A stretch of DNA of 64,000 nucleotides from Bordetella flabilis (GCF_001676725.1 NZ_CP016172.1:3844001-3908000); one strand, 5' to 3'; positions 8,801 to 17,531 are shown, counted from the stretch's first letter. Made by a program: numbers and translations. The notes: generated by a model from the sequence alone, not told the origin.

Positions 8801-9037
8801 GGATGTCTCCGTTGAAACGGGGTAGGCATCCAGTGTGCGCGGCCCTCGGCGAGGCGCCAATTCGTACATGCCGAGGTGGATCAGAACATCGCGCGGGGAG
8901 TGTGCGCCATCGCCGCCGGTTGACATCAGCCCCCCAGCCCTGCACCGTCGCCAACGCCGGGCGCGCCCGCGGCCCGCGCGACAAATGGCCGACGCCGACG
9001 ACACAAGAAAAAATAAATGCCGCTCAGGCGCGACACA

Positions 9038-9066
9038 TAAAAAACGCCGCCTCGTGGGGCGGCGTT
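9038..9066 (-). terminator. Intrinsic terminator downstream of the entericidin-like gene
   Basis: On the minus strand AACGCCGCC and GGCGGCGTT pair around a short loop and are followed by TTTTATG. The site lies 24 bases after the stop of the small lipoprotein gene and separates it from the Tad operon. Bases 8801-9037, between this site and the pilin gene, hold no convincing gene and probably contain the Tad operon promoter. Confidence 0.75.
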
Positions 9067-9090
9067 CGAACCGTCAGTACGACGCGGCGT

Positions 9091-9222
9091 TCATTTCTCC
9101 GCGGCGTTGCTGATGGCATTGCCGGCGCGCTGGATGTCCTTGCCGGCACCGGCAATCGTATTGCATCCTGCCAGCACCATCGCGAAGACTACCAACGTCG
9201 TCAGCATCATCTTCGAGCGCAT
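9091..9222 (-). CDS. Entericidin-like small lipoprotein
   Basis: This 43-residue protein starts at an ATG with a GGAG site. It has a lipoprotein signal: basic start, hydrophobic core, and lipobox LAGC with Cys at residue 20. The mature part NTIAGAGKDIQRAGNAISNA is an amphipathic helix with the IAGAGKDI signature of the EcnA/EcnB family. Entericidins are envelope lipoproteins linked to stress and programmed lysis in enterics; many homologues in betaproteobacteria are uncharacterised. A second member is at 39475-39612. It follows the FAH-family gene by 47 bases and has its own terminator. Confidence 0.85.
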   Translation of the reverse strand: MRSKMMLTTLVVFAMVLAGCNTIAGAGKDIQRAGNAISNAAEK

Positions 9223-9269
9223 GGATTGCTCTCCTTCGTTTGATGGTGCCGATCCCGGCACCCTGCCGA

Positions 9270-9965
9270 TCACACGATCTGGACGCGCAATTCGCCCAGC
9301 CCCGCCACCCCGCCAACCATGAGGTCGTTCTTGACGACCGCGCCCACGCCTTCCGGCGTGCCCGTGAAGATCAGGTCGCCGGGCTGCAATTCGAACAAGC
9401 CGGACAAATAGGCAATGCTTTCCGGGATATTCCAGATCAACTCGCTGATATTGCTGTTCTGCTTGCGCGTGCCGTTCACGTCCAGCCAGATGTCCGCCTT
9501 CTCCATGATGCCGGTCGCGCTGCGCGGATGAATGGGGCCCAGCGGCGCCGATTGGTCGAAGGCCTTGCCGACTTCCCAGGGACGTCCCTGCTTCTTCGCT
9601 TCGCCCTGCAGGTCGCGTCGGGTCATATCCAGGCCCAGCGCATAACCCCAGATATGGTCGTTGGCTTTTTCGACGGGGATGTCCTTGCCGGCCTTGCCGA
9701 TCGCCACGACCAGCTCCATCTCGTAGTGCAGGTTCGACGTCTTGGAGGGATAAGGCATCTTGCCCGTTTCGCCGTCGCGCACGCTGATGATGGCATCGGC
9801 CGGCTTGCAGAAGAAGAACGGATCTTCGCGCCCGGTGAAACCCATTTCCTTCGCGTGTTCGGCGTAGTTGCGCCCAACGCAATAGACGCGGCGAACGGGA
9901 AATAACGCGGCACTACCTGCTACCGGGACCGCAACGGCCGCCGGGGGGGGCAAAACATAGTCCAT
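9270..9965 (-). CDS. Fumarylacetoacetate hydrolase family protein
   Basis: The 231-residue protein is a compact FAH-fold enzyme. Visible motifs are VYCVGRNYAEHAKEMG, the metal-ligand region HYEMELVVAIGKAG, the segment WGYALGLDMTRRDLQ and a C-terminal GDLIFTGTPEGVGAV. Members hydrolyse or decarboxylate carbonyl substrates with Mg2+ or Mn2+. This short form most resembles fumarylpyruvate hydrolases and acylpyruvases. No gentisate or homogentisate gene lies nearby, so the substrate cannot be assigned. Start ATG at 9965 keeps the usual N-terminal length; the first 20 residues are proline/valine-rich. Confidence 0.9.
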   Translation of the reverse strand: MDYVLPPPAAVAVPVAGSAALFPVRRVYCVGRNYAEHAKEMGFTGREDPFFFCKPADAIISVRDGETGKMPYPSKTSNLHYEMELVVAIGKAGKDIPVEKANDHIWGYALGLDMTRRDLQGEAKKQGRPWEVGKAFDQSAPLGPIHPRSATGIMEKADIWLDVNGTRKQNSNISELIWNIPESIAYLSGLFELQPGDLIFTGTPEGVGAVVKNDLMVGGVAGLGELRVQIV

Positions 9966-10108
9966 GCTGTTGACCTCGTTGGATACGCGACCGGTCCACC
10001 GGCGCTGAAATAATCAAGCGCGAGTGTAATCTTTTCGGTCCGCTTGGGCATCACCGGCGTTTCCCGGTGCCGTTCAGCGAACCGACAGCCGGGAAGGCGC
10101 GCAAGCAA

Positions 10109-10130
10109 ACGGGCCGGCAAGCCGGCCCGT
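10109..10130 (-). terminator. Hairpin terminator after ppa
   Basis: Ten-base arms ACGGGCCGGC and GCCGGCCCGT form a near-perfect hairpin 22 bases past the ppa stop. On the minus strand it is followed by a weak T-rich stretch (TTTGCTTGC), as in a Rho-independent terminator with a short U tract. Confidence 0.6.
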
Positions 10131-10152
10131 TCCGCGTTGGCGCCCAAGCCTC

Positions 10153-10689
10153 TTATTTCTGGTCCTGGACGTAGCGCTCCACGCTGCGGGTGATTTCCTC
10201 GCGCGCGGCATCGACACCCTTCCAGCCCTTTACCTTGACCCACTTGCCCTTTTCCAGGTCCTTGTAGTGCTCGAAGAAATGCTGGATGCGGGCGATGTCC
10301 TCGCCTGGGAAATCCTCATACGACTTGATGTTGCGGTACGGCGGATAAAGCTTGTCCACCGGCACGGCCAGCAGCTTGGCGTCGCCGCCCGATTCATCGT
10401 CCATTTCCAGCACGCCGAGCGCCCGGCAGCGGATCACCGCGCCGACCTGAATGGGAAACGGCGTGATCACCAGCACATCGGCGGGGTCGCCGTCTTCGGA
10501 CAAGGTCTGCGGGATGTAGCCGTAGTTGCAGGGGTAGTGCATCGCCGTGAGCATGAAGCGATCGACGAAGACGGCGCCGCTGTCCTTGTCGACCTCGTAC
10601 TTCACCGGATCGGCGTTCATGGGGATTTCGATGATGACATTGAATTCGTCCGGCAGCTTGGCGCCGGGAGCAACGCGATCGAGACTCAT
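10153..10689 (-). CDS. ppa: Inorganic pyrophosphatase
   Basis: This 178-residue family I soluble pyrophosphatase hydrolyses diphosphate to two phosphates in the cytoplasm, pulling biosynthetic reactions forward. It carries the family signature DGDPADVLV with its metal-binding aspartates, the N-terminal [29 protein letters not shown] and the C-terminal KGWKGVDAA. Length is normal for bacterial enzymes. It lies 27 bases after hemY and ends in a hairpin, so it may be transcribed with the haem genes or from its own promoter. Confidence 0.97.
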   Translation of the reverse strand: MSLDRVAPGAKLPDEFNVIIEIPMNADPVKYEVDKDSGAVFVDRFMLTAMHYPCNYGYIPQTLSEDGDPADVLVITPFPIQVGAVIRCRALGVLEMDDESGGDAKLLAVPVDKLYPPYRNIKSYEDFPGEDIARIQHFFEHYKDLEKGKWVKVKGWKGVDAAREEITRSVERYVQDQK

Positions 10690-10716
10690 GGTAGGGACCT
10701 TCGTGTCAAGGGAGAA

Positions 10717-12321
10717 TCAGGATTTGCCGCGGCGCGGCTCGTCGGATCCGGGACGTGTCGCCGGATCGGCGGTGCCCTGCTTTGCCGGCGTGGTGCTGGT
10801 TCCGGATGCGGGCACCGCATCGTCCGCGTCCATGCCGGCAATGGGAATCGGCGCGCTGTCGAAGTAGTCCTCGATATCGACCGGCGCCTCCGCGGGCCGG
10901 ATCGCTGGCGTGGCGAGGTCGGCCCCCGGCGTTTCGGTTTGCAGTCGCGCATCCGGGTCGAGCACATAATCGGCCGCCGGCGCGTCCAGCGGTATCGGGT
11001 CGTGCGGGTGGACATTGACCGGTCCCGGCGCCTCGGCGGCATCCGACAAAAAGCCGCTTTCCGGATCGACGCGCGACGGGTCCGCGTGCGTGTCGGCGGC
11101 GGGCAAGGCGCCATCCGTGGCCAGTACGGGCAAGGCCATGCTGGCCGCCGTGGCCAGGCGCCAGTGGCGGACGGCATCGCCCTGCCGGTCCAGGCGGTCA
11201 TACAGGCTGCCGAGCAGGGCATGCGTGCGCGCATCGGGACGCCGCTCGACACTGCGCAGGAGGTAGCGTTCGGCCTGGCCCCACAACTGGCCTGTCAGGC
11301 ACAACATGCCCAAGGCGGATAGCACTTCAGGGTCCGTGGGACGCTGATGCAGCCACTTCTCCGCGCGCTCCAGGCGCCGGGGCACCTGGGCCGCCTCGCC
11401 GCGCGAATAGGCCGCCACCAGCCGGTGATCGAAACGATGGGCGATCGCCGCTTCGAGTGTCCGTGCGGCTTCGTCGGCCTCGCCGGCCGATTCGAAAGCG
11501 GCCGCGCCGGCGAGCGCGATTTCCGGCAGCAGGCGTTCCTCGGCCTTGAGGTCCTTCCAGACCACGCGCCAGCCTTCGCCCTCGATACCGGCACGCAGCC
11601 GCGCGGCACCGGCCACGTCGATGATGCGCAAGGCTTCGTCGCGATCCAGTGCGCCGCGGCGGAGCAGTCCGCGCGCCAGGGGGAAGACGCGTTCATGGTT
11701 CCCGAGGGCGCGCTCGGCGCGCAGTTGCAGGCGCAGCGTATGCAGATGCCGCGCACCACCGTCCTGCAAGGGGGCCAGCACTTCCAGCGCGCGCTCCGGA
11801 TGCCCCTGTTCCAGCAGCAGGTCCGCCGTCACGGTGGCCACGGCTTCGCTCAGGCCCGCATCGGTGCCCGCATACTCGCGGGCGCGGTCCAGCATGATGT
11901 CGCGGCGGACGAATTCGCCCAGTCCCTGCGCGGCCCGCGCGGCCGACAGCGCAGCCAGCACCCGGCGGTTGCGCGCCTTGGTCTGTTCCAGGAGCTTGGT
12001 CAGATCCTTTTCGGCGTGGGCATAGCGGCCTTCCAGCAAACCGATCCAGCCGCGCTCCAGCAGTTCGTGGTCGCGCGCCTGCGCGCGCCGGCCGCGCCAG
12101 GCCCGCATGCGCTCCGGAATGGACACCAGCCATGCCAGTACGCGCAAGCCCACATAGATGGCGACGAACAGCCCGATCAGCAGCAACACCGCCAGGGTAA
12201 GGGAAACCTCGATGCGATATGGCGACACCAGCAGCAAGACATTGCCGGGATGCGCCCGCAACACCACGGCCACGGCCACGGCCACGGCGGCGAGCAATAA
12301 CGTCCAGAACCAGGCGCGCAT
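10717..12321 (-). CDS. hemY: HemY-like tetratricopeptide membrane protein
   Basis: The 534-residue protein has two N-terminal membrane segments (about 1-25 and 38-65) and a long helical TPR region to about residue 400, matching the proteobacterial HemY family that follows hemX in the haem operon. It is not the protoporphyrinogen oxidase also called HemY in Gram-positives; its role is a presumed scaffold for late haem synthesis. The last 130 residues are proline/aspartate/alanine-rich and probably disordered, an extension compared with the enterobacterial protein of about 400 residues. It starts 3 bases after hemX. Confidence 0.88.
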   Translation of the reverse strand: MRAWFWTLLLAAVAVAVAVVLRAHPGNVLLLVSPYRIEVSLTLAVLLLIGLFVAIYVGLRVLAWLVSIPERMRAWRGRRAQARDHELLERGWIGLLEGRYAHAEKDLTKLLEQTKARNRRVLAALSAARAAQGLGEFVRRDIMLDRAREYAGTDAGLSEAVATVTADLLLEQGHPERALEVLAPLQDGGARHLHTLRLQLRAERALGNHERVFPLARGLLRRGALDRDEALRIIDVAGAARLRAGIEGEGWRVVWKDLKAEERLLPEIALAGAAAFESAGEADEAARTLEAAIAHRFDHRLVAAYSRGEAAQVPRRLERAEKWLHQRPTDPEVLSALGMLCLTGQLWGQAERYLLRSVERRPDARTHALLGSLYDRLDRQGDAVRHWRLATAASMALPVLATDGALPAADTHADPSRVDPESGFLSDAAEAPGPVNVHPHDPIPLDAPAADYVLDPDARLQTETPGADLATPAIRPAEAPVDIEDYFDSAPIPIAGMDADDAVPASGTSTTPAKQGTADPATRPGSDEPRRGKS

Positions 12322-12324
12322 GGT

Positions 12325-13551
12325 TCAGTCCCGCCCTTGCGACGAACCGGACCCCGCCGCCCGCAGCGCCGCGACGGCGTTCAGGCTGTCCGCAACGTCG
12401 GGGACCGCGACCTTGATCTCGGTCTGGGCCAATTCGCGCGCCATGCCGACGGCGGCAAGCGTGTCGGCGGAGCGACGGTCGAAGTACGTGTCCAGGGTGC
12501 GCACGACGGTGTCGAGTTCGCTTTTCCAGATATCGGGCTGGCGCATCAGCAGCGCCAACTGTACCGTCAACAGGCGCTGGCGCAGGGTACCGCGCAGTTG
12601 GTCGGCCTGCTCCGGGGAAAGCAACAGGGCACTCGGCTCGTCGACACGCTGCACGCGCACGAGGTCTCCGAGTTCACGAACCAGGGCTGCACCGGCACGC
12701 TCGGGCCAGGACGCGATCTCGGCGCGCCAGCGCTGCCACCACGCCGCGTCCGCCGGCGGGACTGGCTGCGCCACCGCGGGTGGCGGGGGCACGGGCGCGC
12801 CGGCGGCGGCTGGCGTCGCGCCCGAGGGTGCCACTGCGTCGGGCACGAGCAAAGGCGCCTTGCCGACCAGCATTACCAGCCGATCGATGCGTGCGGCTTG
12901 CGCGGCGACGTCGATGGTCTTTACGGCGCGCAGGCGATCGAGGTCGCCATTGATGGTCTGCTGCAGGCTGGCGTAACGCGGACGTCCCGCGCGCGCCAAG
13001 CGGGACTGCGCTGTTTCCAGGGCGACGATGGCGTTGCTGACGCTGCCGCCCAAACGCAGTTGCTGGTCGGCAATGGTGAGCAGGCGCTCGACATCATTGA
13101 CCAGCACATCGTCGCTGACATTGTCATTGAAATCCTGCCACGCTTGTTGCAGCGCGGAGTACTGGCTCTGGGCTTCCCGCAGGCTGTTCTCGAGCGCGGC
13201 GACGCGCTCGCTTTGCGCCTGGGCCAGCGCAAGTGCCTGGCGTGTATCGGCACGCGTCTGGGCCAGGGCGCTGCTCACGCTGTCCAGCCGGCTGGCGATC
13301 TCGCGGCCTGCCGCCAGGAACTGCTGACGCTGCATCCACAAGGCGGCAACGAGAACCAGGGCCAGCAGAACCACGACGACCAGGGTCGCCACCATGGGCG
13401 AAGCGCCTCCCGTGCGGCGTGGTCGACTCGATGTGGCGCCTTGCGACGAACCGGCGCCCTTGGCTGGGGATGACTTGGCTCCGGCGGACGCCGGGGTACT
13501 GGGATCGGCTGGCTCGACAGCCGGGGCGGTGGCAGGAGTCTTGTCTGTCAT
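12325..13551 (-). CDS. hemX: HemX-like membrane protein
   Basis: Read from the ATG at 13551 the product is 408 residues. A disordered Ala/Pro/Ser-rich head of about 50 residues is followed by one membrane helix (MVATLVVVVLLALVLVAALW) and then a long coiled-coil and helical region (residues about 75-190) that is exported to the periplasm. This is the layout of proteobacterial HemX, often annotated as uroporphyrinogen-III methyltransferase without evidence for that activity. It is placed between hemD and hemY as usual. A longer frame reaching 14022 runs through hemD and is not a real extension. Confidence 0.88.
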   Translation of the reverse strand: MTDKTPATAPAVEPADPSTPASAGAKSSPAKGAGSSQGATSSRPRRTGGASPMVATLVVVVLLALVLVAALWMQRQQFLAAGREIASRLDSVSSALAQTRADTRQALALAQAQSERVAALENSLREAQSQYSALQQAWQDFNDNVSDDVLVNDVERLLTIADQQLRLGGSVSNAIVALETAQSRLARAGRPRYASLQQTINGDLDRLRAVKTIDVAAQAARIDRLVMLVGKAPLLVPDAVAPSGATPAAAGAPVPPPPAVAQPVPPADAAWWQRWRAEIASWPERAGAALVRELGDLVRVQRVDEPSALLLSPEQADQLRGTLRQRLLTVQLALLMRQPDIWKSELDTVVRTLDTYFDRRSADTLAAVGMARELAQTEIKVAVPDVADSLNAVAALRAAGSGSSQGRD

Positions 13552-13588
13552 GGGGCGATTGTATTCGGTAGCGATGCTTAACGTGGAC

Positions 13589-14383
13589 TCAACCGGAAAC
13601 AAAAGCGCTAAAGATGGCGTCGTCGGCTGGGGCGCATATCTGGACGTCGTGCGCCGCCTCGGGCGCGGGCAAGCCCAGCCTGGGCACCAGCCTCGCATGG
13701 GTGACGACGAAGGAGCATGCCTCCCACCAGGGCAAGGAGGCGGCCCGCGCCACATTGGCGCGCACGGCGTCGATACTTTCCCCGCTGGTGAGCAGCCATG
13801 CGGGATGGTGTCCCGCCTTGTGCCAGTCGGCCAGTTGCGCCAGCACCGCGGCGTCCCAGGGCGCAGCGGTACGCCGGTATACCGGGTGCACGGTAACCTG
13901 CGCGCCATGCTCGCGCAGGCGCTCGCCCAGCCAGTCCCGACCCTCCGCGCCACGCACCAGCAGGACACGCCGGGGAAGCGGCCCCCGGGCGACCAGGCAG
14001 TCCCATAAGGCTTCGGAATCATGGCGAGGCGCCTCCACCGCCGGGTGGACGACCGCGCAGCCGGTGCTCATCCATCCCGATTCCCGGAGCCGCCCTGCCG
14101 TGGCCGGACCGACCGCCGCCGCGACACAGGACACAGGCCACGTCCGCTGGCCCCGGCCCTGCAGTTGACGCAGATAGAGGGACGCCGCATTTCCGCTGAC
14201 GAATATGGCCAGATCGAAATCGCGCGGAAGCGGCACCGCATCCGCGACCGCGGGTATCGGTTCGATGTGCAGGGCCGGCCATTCGTGGACCTGCCACCCC
14301 GCCTCACGCAAGCGGACCGCCAGGTCTTCATTGCGACCGGCGGGACGCGTCAGAACGGCGGTAGGCGGCACGATGCGGTTCAC
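13589..14383 (-). CDS. hemD: Uroporphyrinogen-III synthase
   Basis: About 264 residues from a GTG at 14383, 19 bases after the hemC stop; the longer frame to 14854 overlaps hemC and is unlikely. The sequence begins TAVLTRPAGRNEDLAVRLREAG, then DLAIFVSGNAASLYL, VGPATAGRLRESG and a C-terminal AWLLTSGESIDAV, the poorly conserved but typical HemD pattern of two alpha/beta domains. The enzyme closes hydroxymethylbilane into uroporphyrinogen III with inversion of ring D. Position directly after hemC supports the call. Confidence 0.92.
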   Translation of the reverse strand: MNRIVPPTAVLTRPAGRNEDLAVRLREAGWQVHEWPALHIEPIPAVADAVPLPRDFDLAIFVSGNAASLYLRQLQGRGQRTWPVSCVAAAVGPATAGRLRESGWMSTGCAVVHPAVEAPRHDSEALWDCLVARGPLPRRVLLVRGAEGRDWLGERLREHGAQVTVHPVYRRTAAPWDAAVLAQLADWHKAGHHPAWLLTSGESIDAVRANVARAASLPWWEACSFVVTHARLVPRLGLPAPEAAHDVQICAPADDAIFSAFVSG

Positions 14384-14402
14384 CCCTGCTTCAGCCGGGG
14401 AC

Positions 14403-15338
14403 TCAATTGGACGCGGCCAATTCAGCCAGGATGCTGTCCGCGCCCTTATCCAGCAATTCACGGGCGACGGCGGCGCCGACATCAGCCGCATCCTCTTCAG
14501 GCCCCTGCCCTTCGGCGCGCACGACGCGACGGCCGTCGATAGACGCGACCAGCGCGTGCAGATGCAGGACGCCCCCGGCGGTGGTGGCATGCGCGGCCAG
14601 GGGAACCTGGCAGGAGCCGCCCAGCACCAGCGAAACAGCCCGTTCCGCCGTGACGCATGCTGTCGTGCGTGCGCAGGCCAGGGGCGCGATCCAGGCACGC
14701 ATGTCGTCCCTGTCGCCGCGGATCTCGATGCCGAGCGCACCCTGGCCCGCCGCAGGAAGGCTTTCGTCGATATCGAGCGGCGCACGGATGCGATGCGCCA
14801 GCCCGAGGCGCTCCAGGCCCACCACTGCAAGCACAATCGCGTCGTAGTCGCCATTGTCCAGCTTGCTCAGGCGCGTATCCAGGTTGCCCCGCAAGGGACG
14901 CACGACCAGTTCCGGATAGCGCATGCGCAGTTGCGACTCGCGCCGCAGGCTGGACGTGCCAACAACGGCGCCAGCCGGCAATTCGGCCAGCGACCCGTAG
15001 CGGTTGGAGATGAAGGCATCACGCGGATCCGCGCGTTCGAGCATGGCACATAGCTCGAAAGGCGGCTGCAGGTCGATGGGCACGTCCTTGAGGGAGTGCA
15101 CCGCCAGATCGGCCCGGCCGTCGAGCAAGGCCGATTCGAGTTCCTTGACGAACAAGCCTTTGCCACCCACCTTGGATAGCGTGCGATCGAGGATCTGGTC
15201 GCCACGCGTGGTCAACGACAGCAGTTCGATCGCACAACCGGGATACAGCGCCCGCAGGCGCCCGCGCACATGTTCGGCTTGCCACAGCGCCAGACGGCTG
15301 GCGCGGGTGGCGATGATCAATCGTTTGGGATCCGACAC
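14403..15338 (-). CDS. hemC: Porphobilinogen deaminase (hydroxymethylbilane synthase)
   Basis: The 311-residue enzyme polymerises four porphobilinogen units into hydroxymethylbilane. It starts with [17 protein letters not shown], carries the catalytic aspartate in HSLKDVP (Asp85), the [11 protein letters not shown] substrate-binding arginines, and the dipyrromethane cofactor cysteine in GGSCQVPLA (Cys243). Length is normal. It opens the hemC-hemD-hemX-hemY operon. The 11 bases between it and the upstream small membrane-protein gene leave little room for a separate promoter, so read-through from the terC side is possible. Confidence 0.97.
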   Translation of the reverse strand: MSDPKRLIIATRASRLALWQAEHVRGRLRALYPGCAIELLSLTTRGDQILDRTLSKVGGKGLFVKELESALLDGRADLAVHSLKDVPIDLQPPFELCAMLERADPRDAFISNRYGSLAELPAGAVVGTSSLRRESQLRMRYPELVVRPLRGNLDTRLSKLDNGDYDAIVLAVVGLERLGLAHRIRAPLDIDESLPAAGQGALGIEIRGDRDDMRAWIAPLACARTTACVTAERAVSLVLGGSCQVPLAAHATTAGGVLHLHALVASIDGRRVVRAEGQGPEEDAADVGAAVARELLDKGADSILAELAASN

Positions 15339-15349
15339 AGCGACAGGCG

Positions 15350-15472
15350 TCAGGCGAAATGGGCGGCCACGACGGTGACAATGACACCCAGCACAGCAAG
15401 CACGAACAGGCCCTGGAGCAGGCTAAGGCCGGATTCGGCTTGCTGGGGTTTGCCGGTTTTACGCAGACTCAT
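15350..15472 (-). CDS. 40-residue single-span membrane protein
   Basis: An ATG at 15472 lies inside the last codons of the TerC gene (14-base overlap) and opens a 40-codon frame. The product has a basic start ([15 protein letters not shown]) and one strong membrane helix (about residues 17-38, [19 protein letters not shown]). The overlap suggests translational coupling to terC, and the frame ends 11 bases before hemC. I do not recognise a family. The pattern of a charged head plus one helix makes a real small inner-membrane protein likely, but no motif proves it. Confidence 0.6.
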   Translation of the reverse strand: MSLRKTGKPQQAESGLSLLQGLFVLAVLGVIVTVVAAHFA

Positions 15473-16178
15473 TCAAAGATTCCTTGGAGACAACTTTGCG
15501 GCTTGCCAGCCACCGTCCCAAGAGAACGACGATCAGCGCGCCGATGATTTCAGCGCCTAATTTAACCATAGCCGGCTGGACACCGAAGCGCTGCTCGATG
15601 ACGACGTCGGTAACCACCATGCCGCCTGCGATCCAACCCAGCAGCGCCGCGCCCAGCGTGACCACCAACGGATAGCGGTCAATGAGCTTGAGCACCAGGG
15701 TCGAACCCCAGATGATGATGGGTACGCTGACCAGGAGGCCGAAGATCACGAGGCCGATCTGGTGGTTGGGGTCGGCGTTCTGGGCGGCGCCCGCGATGGC
15801 GATGACATTGTCCAGGCTCATCACGAAATCAGCCACGATGATGGTCTTGATCGCAGACGCGATGGTCGTGCTGCCTTCAATCTTTTCATGCCCTTCGTGC
15901 TCGGGAATCAGGAGCTTGACGCCGATCCACAGGAGGAGCAAACCGCCCACTACCTTGAGGAACGGAATGCTGAGCAAGGTGAGCGCGAAGGCAATCAGGA
16001 TGACGCGCAAAAAGATGGCGCCCGCGGTGCCCCACAGGATGCCCTGCATCCGTCGTTTGGCGTCCAGATTGCGGCATGCCAGGGCAATCACCACGGCGTT
16101 ATCCCCGCCGAGCAGGATGTCGATCATGATGATCTGGAACACGGCCGCCCAACTGAGCGTCTGGAAGAATTCAAGCAC
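15459..16178 (-). CDS. TerC-family integral membrane protein (first copy)
   Basis: This 239-residue protein has about seven membrane helices and the paired TerC motifs IDILLGGDNAVVIALA (near residue 18) and IIVADFVMSLDNVIAIA (near residue 115), with the conserved acidic residues placed in membrane helices. TerC proteins of the YjbE/Alx type are linked to tellurite resistance and, in several bacteria, to Mn2+ export. The C-terminal tail is lysine/serine-rich. It is coupled to the 40-residue gene downstream. The 119 bases between it and the second terC copy hold GC-rich hairpins but no recognisable riboswitch. Confidence 0.92.
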   Translation of the reverse strand: MLEFFQTLSWAAVFQIIMIDILLGGDNAVVIALACRNLDAKRRMQGILWGTAGAIFLRVILIAFALTLLSIPFLKVVGGLLLLWIGVKLLIPEHEGHEKIEGSTTIASAIKTIIVADFVMSLDNVIAIAGAAQNADPNHQIGLVIFGLLVSVPIIIWGSTLVLKLIDRYPLVVTLGAALLGWIAGGMVVTDVVIEQRFGVQPAMVKLGAEIIGALIVVLLGRWLASRKVVSKESLNESA

Positions 16179-16297
16179 GACACAACCCCCTACAACATGG
16201 TTTTGATTAAGCCGATTTCAGCAAGGCGCCGGCCCGCCCGCCGGCATGTCTGCGGCGGCGGGCGCGGGGCCCCGAAGGGGGGATTGTAATTCAGCTT

Positions 16298-16996
16298 TCA
16301 GTCAGCGTTCTTCCGCGCCACCAAGATTTTTCCCATCAGCAGCACCAGTATCGCACCTGCCGCCCCCACCATAAGGGCAAAATTGTGCTGCGTGACGCCC
16401 AGGGCGGAGTCGATCCGTGCAATGGGTTCCTGCAAGGCCGGGTCGCCGACCAGCAGTTCCCCCGCGATGAAGCCGAGCAGCGCGGCACCGACCCACACGA
16501 TGATGGGGAAGCGTTCGATCACTTTCAGCAGGAGCGTGCTGCCGAAGATGACCAGCGGGATGCTGATGGCCAGCCCGATGATGAGCAAGGTCGTGTCGCC
16601 CATGGCAGCGGCGGCCACGGCCACCACGTTATCCAGGCTCATGACGAGGTCGGCGATCATGATGGTGCGGATGGCCGCGAACAGGTTGCCGTGCGACTTG
16701 CCGCTGCCGTCTTCCTCCTGCTCCGGCATCAGCAGCGACACGCCGATATAGACCAGCAGGAGCGCGCCGATCAGCTTCAGCCACGGCAGCAGCAACAGCT
16801 TGGCGGCGACCAGGGTCAGGACGATCCGCATCACAATGGCGGCCGCCGAACCGATGACGATGGCGTTGCGCTGTTGATTTGGGGGCAGCGAGCGGGCCGC
16901 CAGTGCAATGACGACGGCGTTGTCCCCGGACAGCAGAATATTGACCCAGATAATCTGCAGCAATGCGAGCCAGAATGCAGCTTGTGTTAGTTCCAT
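16298..16996 (-). CDS. TerC-family integral membrane protein (second copy)
   Basis: The product is 232 residues from the ATG at 16996, which has a strong AGAGGAG site; an upstream GTG at 17044 is less likely. It has the same fold as its neighbour, with WVNILLSGDNAVVIALAA and IMIADLVMSLDNVVAVA. The two copies are clearly paralogous, about 40% alike by eye, and arranged head to tail. Metal export is the likely role, by family. A perfect TATAAT lies about 106 bases upstream, and a long 11-bp repeat array lies further up. Confidence 0.92.
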   Translation of the reverse strand: MELTQAAFWLALLQIIWVNILLSGDNAVVIALAARSLPPNQQRNAIVIGSAAAIVMRIVLTLVAAKLLLLPWLKLIGALLLVYIGVSLLMPEQEEDGSGKSHGNLFAAIRTIMIADLVMSLDNVVAVAAAAMGDTTLLIIGLAISIPLVIFGSTLLLKVIERFPIIVWVGAALLGFIAGELLVGDPALQEPIARIDSALGVTQHNFALMVGAAGAILVLLMGKILVARKNAD

Positions 16997-17101
16997 ACTC
17001 CTCTTCCCTCGATCCCTTTGTGGTTGCAGCCGAACGGCGGTCAAAATGCGCGACCATTAACGGCGTCGAATGCGCCGTTTCACGCACTTCAGGTGCCCGT
17101 C

Positions 17102-17107
17102 ATTATA
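17102..17107 (-). promoter_or_regulatory. Likely -10 element for the second terC gene
   Basis: The minus strand reads TATAAT here, inside CGATATAATGACG. No good -35 hexamer sits 16-18 bases upstream, so the promoter may be activator-dependent. The leader to the start codon is about 95 bases and contains a small hairpin with arms AACGGCG and CGCCGTT. Confidence 0.5.
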
Positions 17108-17242
17108 TCGACGCAGGATCAAAACATTCAGCTTGCTGTCGGATTTATGTAGGGAAACAGCAGGTTTTTTGTCAGCGGCGCAGCGGAAATTCGCTCCCAC
17201 GGGCTTATTCTTTCAATAACTTTTCTTTAATCTTAAATTAAG

Positions 17243-17423
17243 CTGAATAAACGGAGGCCGACACATTCGGCTCAACGTATACAGCGCCCAACCTTAATCT
17301 GAATAACCCCTGAACTTAATCTGAATTATTTCTGAATAAAATCTGAATGGACCCTGAACATCCCTCGACCGTCCATAATTTATTCTGGAAACAAACTGAA
17401 CATTATCTGAATACCGCCTGAGA
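17243..17423 (+). repeat. Array of CTGAA-type hexamers in 11-bp phase
   Basis: CTGAAT, CTGAAC or a close variant starts at 17299, 17310, 17321, 17332, 17343 and 17354, then again at 17385 (CTGGAA), 17396, 17407 and 17418 (CTGAGA). Every step within each block is exactly 11 bases, and the two blocks are 31 bases apart. One more copy is at 17243. The five bases between hexamers vary, so this is a phased protein-binding pattern rather than a simple tandem duplication. Direct repeats at 11 bp are the usual form of OmpR/PhoB-family binding sites. The surrounding 17.15-17.42 kb is much more AT-rich than the window. The whole 17045-17575 stretch holds no gene. Confidence 0.85.
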
Positions 17424-17502
17424 ACTGCGCACGAGATACCGCCTTCGCTGGTGCGTCGGACGGCCCGCCTGCCGGCCCGGTGAAATCCACGCGGCGTACC
17501 GG

Positions 17503-17531
17503 CAAAAAAAACCCGCCAAACCGGCGGGTTT
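17503..17531 (-). terminator. Intrinsic terminator of the sucCD operon
   Basis: On the minus strand AAACCCGCC pairs with GGCGGGTTT around a 5-base loop, followed by TTTTTTGCC. It lies 45 bases past the sucD stop and is a strong Rho-independent terminator. Confidence 0.9.

Noticed and set aside
13552..14022. N-terminal extension of hemX reaching into hemD
   Set aside because: The extension is hemD read in another frame; the HemX family start at 13551 is supported by length and layout.
16179..16297. yybP-ykoY riboswitch upstream of the first terC gene
   Set aside because: Only GC-rich hairpins are seen; conserved loop bases were not found.
17243..17423. CRISPR array or replication iterons
   Set aside because: Repeats are 6 bases with 5-base spacers, far too short for CRISPR, and there is no replication gene or other origin feature nearby.
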